From assembly GCA_037445875.1 (NCBI GenBank), contig JBBIJR010000096.1:1-11655 (forward strand): 11,655 bases of DNA. The letters are read 5' to 3'. Of this stretch, positions 6,345 to 11,655 are shown in pieces (within the stretch, counting starts at the first letter, position 1; each line of letters begins with the position of its first letter). This DNA is from JBBIJR01 sp037445875. GTDB taxonomy: Bacteria > CLD3 > SB21. A program made the translations under genes and the position numbers. The notes under the pieces were generated by a model. The model was not told the DNA's origin and ran no database searches. It worked only from the letters and a program-made list of their open reading frames with translations.

Positions 6345-7552
6345 CAAACCGCCTCGGCGATGGATGGCAGTGTGATGCTCACGGAAGAGTCGCGGTTGCG
6401 GAACATCCATCCCCCCGCCGGCAACACCGGATGGTCGGAAAAATCAAAGTGCATTTCGTAATCGCGCAGCCTCGGGTGGCCGGCGTCCTGCCACTGCTGA
6501 CGGCAATCGGCTAATGCCTGGAGCAAAGGCCCGGTCCGGCCCAGAAGTACTGCAGTTCGACCCGAATACAGCATGGGGAGGAGCAGCAGGCTGCCCGTTG
6601 CGGGTTCTGCCGCATATAATGCGTACCCCTCGAACCCGAACTCATCCGAGTCGGAGTAACACAGCGACAGACCGTGGCCGGCAAAGGGCCTCTGCAGGAG
6701 CGTGAAGATATGAAAGCCCTCGAAGTGATCGTGACTGGAGAACGGAGTGAAACGTTCCGTACGTGCCGCGTTCCACTCGAGTCTCTTGCGGAAGGCCTCC
6801 GGGTCCTGCAGGATATCGTCCGCATGGTAGAACAGCGCATGCCTGAGACCGCTGGCAATGATCAGGGCACGGCCGGTCCCGCTGCGCGGAACGTCCAGGC
6901 CCGTAAATATGGTGAAACACAACAAATGGCCGCCCACGGCGCTTGGGCTCAGGCGGTCGGCGCGGAGCAGGTAATCCACGCCGCCCCAGTGATAGGGAAT
7001 CACCACACGGCCTTCGGATGAAAGCGCGTCGAACCAATGCCGCGGGAAATACGATACTCCCGCCGTGGCGATAATCCGGTCAAAGGTCTCGTCGAACGGA
7101 AAAGGACTCAAGGCATCCGCCGCGTGCAGTTCCGGCTCCAGGTCAAACTGTTTCAGCGTCTCCGCTGCGCGCGCACTCAAGGCCCCGTCAATTTCGAGGC
7201 TGTACACGCCGCTGTCGGTCCCGACCAGATGGCACAGCAGGGCCGTGTTATAACCGGAGCCGGTGCCGATCTCGAGGACCCGCATGCCGGGCCGGACGTC
7301 CAACAGCTCCAACATCATTGCCATCAGGCTCGGCTGGCTGGATGAAGCGACGCATTCCAGGTGTCCGTCGCGCGTAGTCTGGGTCTTGATCGCAACCGCA
7401 TGGTCCTGATACGCGCTCGATCGGGTCTCATCGGGCAGGAACGCATGGCGGGGAAACCGGCCAAAGGCCTCTTCGACCGCCCTACTCTTGAACGTACCTT
7501 CCCGGGCGAGCCTCTGGACGAATTCGCGATGTTGCTTGAGCGCGTTGCTCAT
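6344..7552 (-). CDS. Protein-L-isoaspartate O-methyltransferase homologue with long C-terminal extension
   Basis: A 402-residue protein. Residues 1-215 form a PCMT-type SAM methyltransferase: FGRFPRHAFLP at 30-40, SSSQPSLMAMM at 70-80 (the isoaspartate-binding signature, usually TISQP or SSSQP), VLEIGTGSGYNTALL at 92-106 (SAM motif I), YSLEID at 117-122, and DRIIATAGV near 158-166. Classical Pcm methylates isoaspartyl residues so they can revert to aspartate and is about 210-220 residues long. Here about 185 residues follow (roughly 218-402), containing HFEGFHIFTLLQRPF and many Tyr/Phe/His, for which I recognise no domain. Extended PCMT homologues also occur as tailoring enzymes of some ribosomal peptides, an alternative role, though I see no precursor or cyclase gene. 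Its ATG overlaps the S8 peptidase stop by 4 nt (ATGA), so the two are translationally coupled. Confidence 0.85.
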   Translation of the reverse strand: MSNALKQHREFVQRLAREGTFKSRAVEEAFGRFPRHAFLPDETRSSAYQDHAVAIKTQTTRDGHLECVASSSQPSLMAMMLELLDVRPGMRVLEIGTGSGYNTALLCHLVGTDSGVYSLEIDGALSARAAETLKQFDLEPELHAADALSPFPFDETFDRIIATAGVSYFPRHWFDALSSEGRVVIPYHWGGVDYLLRADRLSPSAVGGHLLCFTIFTGLDVPRSGTGRALIIASGLRHALFYHADDILQDPEAFRKRLEWNAARTERFTPFSSHDHFEGFHIFTLLQRPFAGHGLSLCYSDSDEFGFEGYALYAAEPATGSLLLLPMLYSGRTAVLLGRTGPLLQALADCRQQWQDAGHPRLRDYEMHFDFSDHPVLPAGGWMFRNRDSSVSITLPSIAEAV

Positions 7553-8970
7553 GGCTTCGGGCCGATTACGAAGTAACTATTGAGTCCGTTATACCGGTCG
7601 TTTTCCTTGTCCGGGTTGGCCGGATCTTCGATCCACCTCCGGTCGTCGAGGAGATACTTGTACCGGTATTTCCCCTCGGCGAGAAGAGGCAGGTCGGCTC
7701 GCCAGAGCCCGTGGTCGATGCTGTGCAGGAGGATCACGTCCTTTTGCCAGGCCGTAAAATCTCCGATCAGGCAGACCTTCCGGGCCGTGTGATCATGATA
7801 ATAGAAAGTAATTCGGTCTTTTCCAACAACCGGCGAAGCGTCCGGCGCGTTTCGGTGGTGTTCGATGCGCGCTTCCTTCACAGCGGCCCCTCCGTCCAGC
7901 ATGCCGTAACCCTGTGCCTCGCGGGCGATGGCTGCAACCGGACGGGAGGTGGTCTGGAGGATCAACTTGATCAGGCCGGGTGTGAGCGACGGATTGGCCT
8001 CGAGCATCTGCGCCACCACCGAAGCCACGATGGGGGCCGCGAACGAGGTGCCGTCCACGTGCTGGTGCCGGGGAGCAAAGAATTTTTCGGCCCGCATTCG
8101 ATCGACAATCGCCCGCATGATGGCCCGATCGGATCCAAACAGTACGCTCGACGGGAGTTTCGTCTTCCTCAGATGACGTCGGGCTGTTTTCTTCAGGTCC
8201 GCTTTCTTCGTACGCGCGAGCGTGAAGAGCGCCATGGACTCCTCGAAGAGGGCGTTGTCCGGCAACATCGGAACGGGCAGGAGCGCCGCAGGCGCCGCGA
8301 TATCCGGCTTCCAGTGCCCGTCCGCCGTCCGGCCGTGGCTGGTCCCGTATTCGGTCCATTGTGACCGGTCCGTCGAGTTCGCGTCGTGGATGCCTCCGAC
8401 CGTGATCGCGTCCGCGCAGCTTGCCGGTGGGACCGGCGGTCTTGAAGGATTGTTGCCGGCGGCCGTTATGACCGTGATGCCCTGCTGCTTCAACTCCCGA
8501 ACGGCCTCAGCCATGCGGCCTTTGTCCGTGGCTTCGCTCCGGTCTCCGCCCGCGGAAATGTTGACGATCCGGATTCCCAGCCGCATATGGTTACGGAGCA
8601 CCCACTGCAGTCCGCGGAGTATGCTGGTGGAGCGGATCTTCCGTCCGTCGAACACTTTGATCAATACCAGCGACGCATCGGGGGCCAGGCCTCGATAGAA
8701 GCCGTTCGAATACGTTCCGTTGCCGCAGGCCGCACACGCAACCATCGTTCCGTGCCAGCTGGACGCGCGGATTTTGTTGAAATCGGACGGCTGGAACCGT
8801 TCCGTCGTAACGTCGATCATTTCCACAATGTTCGATAGTTCCGGATGGGGATAGAATCCGCTGTCGAGCAATGCGATGGTCACGCCGCGTCCACTGCATT
8901 CTGCCGAGCCCGTTACACGCCGGATGATCGGCAAGAGGCGGAATTCGGATGTCCGGGGCTTCAAGGTCAT
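7549..8970 (-). CDS. Subtilisin-like (S8) serine peptidase with C-terminal CBM48/AMPK-type glycogen-binding-like domain
   Basis: With the ATG at 8970 the protein is 473 residues. The catalytic triad is D36 (IALLDSGF), H73 (SSWHGTMVA) and S309 (DGTSFAAP), with oxyanion residue N173 (AAGNN). Between KPDIAAPA (221-228) and the serine motif lies a Lys/Arg-rich, probably helical insert of about 75 residues (229-304). Residues about 396-470 look like an early-set/CBM48 beta-sandwich: VCLIGDFTAWQ, GLWRADLPLLAEGKYRYKY, then DDRRWIEDP and NGLNSYFVI, the pattern of AMPK-beta and branching-enzyme glycogen-binding modules. No signal peptide or propeptide is visible, so it may act in the cytoplasm. The frame stays open to a TTG at 9018, but that codon lies in the loop of the rpsU terminator, so I reject it. 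The ATG at 8970 has only a poor ribosome site. It is first gene of the operon. Confidence 0.88.
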   Translation of the reverse strand: MTLKPRTSEFRLLPIIRRVTGSAECSGRGVTIALLDSGFYPHPELSNIVEMIDVTTERFQPSDFNKIRASSWHGTMVACAACGNGTYSNGFYRGLAPDASLVLIKVFDGRKIRSTSILRGLQWVLRNHMRLGIRIVNISAGGDRSEATDKGRMAEAVRELKQQGITVITAAGNNPSRPPVPPASCADAITVGGIHDANSTDRSQWTEYGTSHGRTADGHWKPDIAAPAALLPVPMLPDNALFEESMALFTLARTKKADLKKTARRHLRKTKLPSSVLFGSDRAIMRAIVDRMRAEKFFAPRHQHVDGTSFAAPIVASVVAQMLEANPSLTPGLIKLILQTTSRPVAAIAREAQGYGMLDGGAAVKEARIEHHRNAPDASPVVGKDRITFYYHDHTARKVCLIGDFTAWQKDVILLHSIDHGLWRADLPLLAEGKYRYKYLLDDRRWIEDPANPDKENDRYNGLNSYFVIGPKP

Positions 8971-8987
8971 GTTCGTCGTGGTTGCGG

Positions 8988-9032
8988 AAAAAGAAAAACC
9001 AGAAAAACTCTCCTTCAAGAGTCTTTCTGGTT
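8988..9032 (-). terminator. Rho-independent terminator of rpsU
   Basis: Read on the minus strand, a 15-bp stem (arms 9018-9032 and 8997-9011) with a single G-U wobble closes a 6-nt loop and is followed by TTTCTTTTT (8988-8996). In the plus-strand orientation the wobble becomes an A-C mismatch and the following T run is short, so the element is oriented to end rpsU transcription. It lies 28 nt beyond the rpsU stop and 17 nt before the S8 ATG, insulating the ribosomal gene from the peptidase operon. Confidence 0.88.
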
Positions 9033-9060
9033 TTCGAATGTTTGAGAAAACCGAGGGCGA

Positions 9061-9258
9061 TCAGTCGCCCAATTCGGCCTGGAGTTGTCGCTGTTTGCGA
9101 ATGGCGCGCAAACGATCGGCTTTCTTCCTCTCGCTGGGTTTGGTGTAATGCGCTGTCTCACGAAGCGTGCGCATGAGACCCGATTGAAGGCATTTTCGCT
9201 TGAACCGCTTGAGTGCCTTGTCAAAAGGCTCATTCTCGCCGACTTGTACCGTAATCAT
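9061..9258 (-). CDS. rpsU: 30S ribosomal protein S21
   Basis: A 65-residue basic protein matching bS21, the late-assembling small-subunit protein near the anti-Shine-Dalgarno region that helps initiation. ENEPFDKALKRFKRKC at 8-23 is the family signature, followed by a long basic helix with YTKPSERKKADRLRA. A single cysteine (C23) sits at the usual place. The ATG at 9258 has a strong AGGAGAGG site (9266-9273 on the complement) 7 nt upstream. It is monocistronic: an A/T-rich promoter region lies upstream and a strong terminator directly downstream. It is divergently oriented to the Rrf2 regulator, with 252 nt between their starts. Confidence 0.97.
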   Translation of the reverse strand: MITVQVGENEPFDKALKRFKRKCLQSGLMRTLRETAHYTKPSERKKADRLRAIRKQRQLQAELGD

Positions 9259-9311
9259 GAGATGACCTCTCCTTCTCTTCTTCGATACTCAAAAACCACG
9301 AATCAGTCGCT

Positions 9312-9339
9312 AATTTAATACTTTATTTTTCAAAAGCAA
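9312..9339 (-). promoter_or_regulatory. Candidate promoter of rpsU
   Basis: On the minus strand TTGCTT (complement of 9334-9339) and TAAATT (complement of 9312-9317) are spaced 16 nt inside a strongly A/T-rich tract (about 9300-9360). An alternative pair, TTGAAC (9340-9345) with TATTAA (9315-9320), has 19-nt spacing. The tract is a credible promoter zone, but the exact hexamers are uncertain. Confidence 0.35.
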
Positions 9340-9407
9340 GTTCAAAGTTCGGAAGACCAAAATTTCAGTAATTCAATGAGTTGGAGTGATCGATCAAAAA
9401 AATAACC

Positions 9408-9436
9408 TTGCAAGAAGATTCCTTTCTCATTATTCT
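9408..9436 (+). promoter_or_regulatory. Candidate sigma70-type promoter of the Rrf2 regulator
   Basis: TTGCAA (9408-9413) and TATTCT (9431-9436) are spaced by 17 nt, the same -35 sequence and spacing as the clpP promoter. The leader would be about 70 nt. It contains pyrimidine-rich repeated units (ATTCTC at 9432-9437 and 9458-9463, TCTCTT at 9451-9456 and 9460-9465) overlapping and following the -10. Rrf2 proteins often repress their own promoters, so these repeats are candidate operator half-sites, but they do not match a known IscR or NsrR consensus. Confidence 0.4.
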
Positions 9437-9510
9437 CCCAGAGGCGTATATCTCTTTATTCTCTTATCTGGATCGAGAGGAAGACGACCCAACAAAAGGC
9501 AGAGGTTAAC

Positions 9511-9951
9511 ATGATTTTCTCAAAGTCCTGCGAATACGGCTTACAGGCGGTGCTGTACATTGCACTGCATCCTGGGAAACTGATTGGACTCAAGGAGATT
9601 GCCGCCAACCTCGACGTGCCGGCGCCCTACCTGAGTAAGATCCTGCAGATCCTTTCCAAGCGCAGAATCCTGCTGTCGGTGAAAGGTCCCGGTGGAGGAT
9701 TCAAACTGAATCCGCAGGCTCAGAATCCGACCCTGCTGGATATCGTCGCGGCCATTGAGGGAATGGAAATTTTCGATCGCTGCGGTATCGGGCTCAAGGC
9801 CTGCTCGGACGCTCAGCCGTGCCCCATCCACGACCGCTACAAACCGTTCCGCGACGAAATCCGGAAGATGTTGTCGGAAAAGACGATCCTCCAGTACGGC
9901 GAAGAGATGAAAAAATCTGGGGGAACGATGGTGCTCAAAGCGACACCGTAA
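9511..9951 (+). CDS. Rrf2-family transcriptional regulator with probable [2Fe-2S] centre
   Basis: A 146-residue winged-helix regulator. The N-terminal KSCEYGLQAVLYIALHP, the recognition-helix region VPAPYLSKILQILSK at 36-50 and the wing GPGGGFKLN at 59-67 are standard for Rrf2/IscR/NsrR. The cluster region has C91, C98 and C104 followed by H107 (CPIH). This is close to the Cys92-Cys98-Cys104-His107 set of IscR, so a [2Fe-2S] redox, iron or nitric-oxide sensor is the best inference. The first spacer is one residue longer than in IscR. C7 is additional. The start ATG has AGAGG 5 nt upstream. No iscS, iscU or nitric-oxide-detoxification gene is next to it. It stands alone between rpsU (divergent) and a gene-free stretch, so its targets cannot be read here. 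Confidence 0.93.
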   Translation: MIFSKSCEYGLQAVLYIALHPGKLIGLKEIAANLDVPAPYLSKILQILSKRRILLSVKGPGGGFKLNPQAQNPTLLDIVAAIEGMEIFDRCGIGLKACSDAQPCPIHDRYKPFRDEIRKMLSEKTILQYGEEMKKSGGTMVLKATP

Positions 9952-9970
9952 TTGGCCGGAACTCCGGCAA
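9952..9970 (+). terminator. Weak hairpin after the Rrf2 gene
   Basis: TTGGCCGGAACTCCGGCAA begins directly after the TAA stop. TTG-CCGGA pairs with TCCGGCAA, with one bulged G. Only a distant, short T run (GTTTTC near 9979) follows, so termination here is plausible but not strong. Confidence 0.35.
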
Positions 9971-10435
9971 CAACCCCTGTTTTCGGTACCCGTTTTCCTG
10001 TTTCATCAACGCGCCGTGATTTCATCTCTTGTCTTGTTCGACGCAAGTTGAGGTTCACCCTCTGTCTTCGTTTATCCTGAATCCTCGACAAAGAAGCCAG
10101 GTTCGACTATGGAGTTGTCCGCGAACCTTCCCCTCAAATTTCGAGCAAGCCAATCCCCCTCGCAACCACACCGCCGGGACCTCCGTTCACCCCTCTTTCA
10201 GCGCCCGGTTCATCAATCCGCGAAAACACGTACCGAACCATGCGGGGACCTCTCACGCAAGGCACCCTGCAGATTCACGGATGAAAGCGAAGGGCTTTCT
10301 TGCGCTCAGGTGGACGTGGTTCAAGACTCTTAAGTGACTGCGGGAAGACATTTCGCCGGACCGCGACAGAGAGGAACCGGACCGCGAACAACGGATAACC
10401 GCTGACAGACCACGGTTCACTGTTGACTGTTAGCT
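9971..10435. other. Gene-free stretch between convergent genes
   Basis: About 465 nt with no open frame that has a ribosome site, codon pattern or protein motif I recognise. Short frames (such as 10029-10337 on plus and 10275-10541 on minus) are Arg/Ser/Pro-rich and look like noise. Near the right end are two copies of CCGGACCGCGA 21 nt apart (10356-10366, 10377-10387) and a CACTGTTGACTGTTAGC tract (10419-10435). No tRNA-like cloverleaf or riboswitch pattern was noticed. Confidence 0.55.
10356..10435. repeat. Degenerate tandem-like repeats beyond the cysteine-rich gene
   Basis: CCGGACCGCGA occurs twice with 21-nt period. Then, read on the complement, related units CTAACAGTCAACAGTGAACCGTGG and GTCAGCGGTT follow within 40 nt of the small gene's stop. 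They resemble decayed arrays of a roughly 7-8 nt AACAGT(C/G)-type unit and parallel the TTGACAATT block at 3774-3805. No intact array remains. Confidence 0.4.
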
Positions 10436-10657
10436 CTAAGCCAGCACGTCCGCGGACCGGTAGCACCGGCGATCGATCTGACAGAGTTCCGGAGCGACCA
10501 GGTCTTGGTCGGGTCCGCAAGAACCCATCGTGCACAGGCACCAGTACTGCGCGGTACTGGAGTTCCCGTTTCGCCAGGACTCGGAGAAATCGGCGTCGGG
10601 GGTGTACGTCGCTTTGGTCCTCAGGAATCGGCAGCGCGAAGGTTTGATGCCTTCCAT
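10436..10657 (-). CDS. Small six-cysteine protein downstream of the Mo-hydroxylase FAD subunit, function unknown
   Basis: A 73-residue frame I cannot name. It begins 22 nt after the stop of the FAD subunit, with a good GGAAAGGAAAG ribosome site before its ATG, so it is probably the last gene of that operon. It holds six cysteines: C9 in SRCRFLRTK, then C40, C42, C47, C59 and C65 clustered in YWCLCTMGSCGPDQ and ELCQIDRRCYR. Spacings CxC-x4-C-x11-C-x5-C suggest zinc or Fe-S binding, or a compact disulfide-free metal fold. There is no signal peptide and no membrane segment. The composition (Tyr, Trp, Asp and clustered Cys) looks like a real protein, not a shadow frame. A role in maturing, or carrying electrons for, the neighbouring enzyme is conjecture based on position only. 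Confidence 0.65.
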   Translation of the reverse strand: MEGIKPSRCRFLRTKATYTPDADFSESWRNGNSSTAQYWCLCTMGSCGPDQDLVAPELCQIDRRCYRSADVLA

Positions 10658-10679
10658 GGTTCTTTCCTTTCCGGCCCGA

Positions 10680-11655
10680 CTACGAAAACGGATCGATCCC
10701 GGCTGCGAGGCAGATCGTGCGCGCGATCACGGCCTTGAAGACGGGCACTTTGTATGCATTCTGCGACAGCGGACGAGCATCGGCCATCACGGCCTCGGCG
10801 GCCTGGCGGGCCAGATCCTTCGTAACGGTCTTTCCCTTCAATAGGTCCTCGGCCTTCGTGGCGCGCCACGGTATGGGCGCTGCCGCACCGAGTACGACGC
10901 GGGCCTCTTTCACCGACTTGCCGTCGAATTGTAGGGCCAGGGCCGCCTCAGCGATCGGCCAGTCGAACGATTGTTTCTCTTTCTGTTTGAGATAATAACT
11001 GGAAAAGCGTGACGACGCGGGCGGCAGTACGATCTCTACAATCAACTGTCCCTCTTTGAGCGAATGCTCGCGCGTAATGTCGCGTGCCGGTGCGACAAAG
11101 AACTCTGCGATCGGCACATCGGTTTCGCCCTTCTCGTCCTTTATTTTCAATCGCGCGTCCAGCGCCAGCAGCGCCACCGCGGCAGCCGACGGATGCACGA
11201 TCACGCATCCGTCCTCGTTGCCGAAGATCGCGTGGTATTGGTTTTCTCCATCGACGGCAAAACACTGCGCGCCGCCCTTTCGCGCGCAGTCGAAGTCCCG
11301 GCTGCGGAAGTACCAGCACCGGGGCCGCTGACACAGATTGCCGGCCAATGTGGCCATGTTGCGGATCTGCGGCGTGGCCGCTCCTGCCGCTGCCTGTGCA
11401 AGGGCACGAAACGGACCTTCCACGATGGCCTCGTTCTCGGACAGGGCCGCCAGCGTAACGGCCGGGCCGATGGACAGTCCGCCGCCCGGTATCGTCCGGA
11501 TATACGACAACTCCTTCAGCGATCCGATGTTTACCAAACGCGAAGGCGCCGCGATTCCCTCCTTCATGAGGTCGAGGAGGTCGACGCCACCCGCTTTGGC
11601 CACGGCGCCCTTATCCGAGAGAAACGCCAACGCTTCCGAAACCGAAACGGGAAGG
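10680..11655 (-). CDS. Molybdenum hydroxylase FAD-binding (medium) subunit with four-Cys [4Fe-4S]-type insertion, 5'-truncated
   Basis: The frame is open to the right edge. Its visible start, LPVSVSEALAFLSDKG, shows that only a handful of residues are missing, so about 324 of about 335 are present. The internal TTG at 11630 is not the true start. FAD motifs are KAGGVDLLDLMK (AGGTDL class) and TLAGNLCQ (usual TIGGN). Between them and the rest of the FAD domain lies a cysteine-bearing segment. Numbered from 11630, C100, C105, C115, C123 and C142 occur in GNLCQRPRCWYF, FDCARKGG, AQCFAVDG and EDGCVIVHPS. Four of these (105, 115, 123, 142) match my recollection of E. coli PaoB/YagS, and 4-hydroxybenzoyl-CoA reductase beta also carries an extra [4Fe-4S]. 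The subunit passes electrons between Fe-S clusters and FAD. Its 2Fe-2S and Mo partners are presumably to the right. The large subunit at 1-2082 is on the opposite strand, so partnership is unproven. Confidence 0.92.
   Translation of the reverse strand, partial: LPVSVSEALAFLSDKGAVAKAGGVDLLDLMKEGIAAPSRLVNIGSLKELSYIRTIPGGGLSIGPAVTLAALSENEAIVEGPFRALAQAAAGAATPQIRNMATLAGNLCQRPRCWYFRSRDFDCARKGGAQCFAVDGENQYHAIFGNEDGCVIVHPSAAAVALLALDARLKIKDEKGETDVPIAEFFVAPARDITREHSLKEGQLIVEIVLPPASSRFSSYYLKQKEKQSFDWPIAEAALALQFDGKSVKEARVVLGAAAPIPWRATKAEDLLKGKTVTKDLARQAAEAVMADARPLSQNAYKVPVFKAVIARTICLAAGIDPFS

Noticed and set aside
6345..6410. 22-residue N-terminal extension of UppP
   Set aside because: It overlaps the methyltransferase gene and has no hydrophobic or family character; the ATG at 6344 has a ribosome site and the right motif spacing.
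7711..8364. 217-residue plus-strand frame opposite the S8 peptidase
   Set aside because: Antisense shadow: it lacks any motif, while the minus-strand frame has the complete catalytic triad and added domain.
6344..8970. Calling a lanthipeptide or graspetide cluster
   Set aside because: Only a PCMT-like enzyme and a peptidase are present; there is no precursor peptide, ATP-grasp ligase or lanthionine synthetase in the window.
9971..10435. Possible ncRNA or mobile-element remnant in the gene-free stretch
   Set aside because: No terminal inverted repeats, transposase fragment, tRNA-like fold or clear promoter-terminator pair was found; left as unexplained spacer.
10275..10541. 88-residue minus-strand frame overlapping the small Cys gene
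   Set aside because: Arg/Pro-rich and in conflict with the better-supported cysteine-rich frame, which has a strong ribosome site and operon position.

Overview
This is a bacterial chromosomal segment, about 55-60% G+C by eye, with tight gene packing and short intergenic gaps. It carries a mixture of housekeeping genes (rpsU, folC, uppP, a yjbQ-type gene, msrB) and less common accessory enzymes. I see no transposase, integrase, phage gene, CRISPR array, tRNA or rRNA. Standard code, ATG starts, Shine-Dalgarno sites and sigma70-like promoters fit a Gram-negative-type bacterium. The 4-hydroxybenzoyl-CoA-reductase/xanthine-dehydrogenase-like subunits, the Rrf2 Fe-S regulator and the divergent ClpP suggest a little-cultivated, possibly anaerobic or facultative lineage. 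I cannot name the phylum with confidence.

Layout, left to right. (1) 1-2082 (+) is the 3' part of a molybdenum hydroxylase large subunit, cut by the window edge. (2) 2202-3793 (+) holds a lipoprotein-type methionine-R-sulfoxide reductase (MsrB), then, behind its own good promoter, a divergent ClpP-like protease with a poly-glutamate N-terminus, followed at once by a thioredoxin-like [2Fe-2S] ferredoxin. (3) 3805-8970 (-) is a compact five-gene operon read right to left: subtilisin-like (S8) peptidase with a C-terminal CBM48-like domain, a 402-residue protein-isoaspartate-methyltransferase homologue, uppP, yjbQ and folC. Junctions are 4-nt overlap, 1-nt overlap, 9-nt gap and 2-nt gap. (4) 9061-9258 (-) is rpsU, ended by a strong rho-independent terminator at 8988-9032 that separates it from the peptidase operon. 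(5) 9511-9951 (+) is an Rrf2-family regulator with an IscR-like Cys/Cys/Cys/His signature, divergent from rpsU. (6) 9952-10435 is non-coding as far as I can see. (7) 10436-11655 (-) is a molybdenum hydroxylase FAD subunit with a four-cysteine (probable [4Fe-4S]) insertion, running off the right edge, followed 22 nt downstream by a small six-cysteine protein I do not recognise.

How it fits together. The two ends of the window hold different subunits of the same enzyme class, on opposite strands about 8.6 kb apart, so either one complex is encoded at scattered loci or there are two related systems. Redox and repair themes recur (MsrB, ferredoxin, Rrf2 Fe-S sensor, isoaspartyl methyltransferase, ClpP, S8 peptidase), but the sequence itself demonstrates only the operon structure. 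The most novel-looking items are the S8-CBM48 fusion translationally coupled to an extended PCMT, the ClpP with a replaced axial N-terminus, and the small cysteine-rich protein attached to the Mo-hydroxylase operon.
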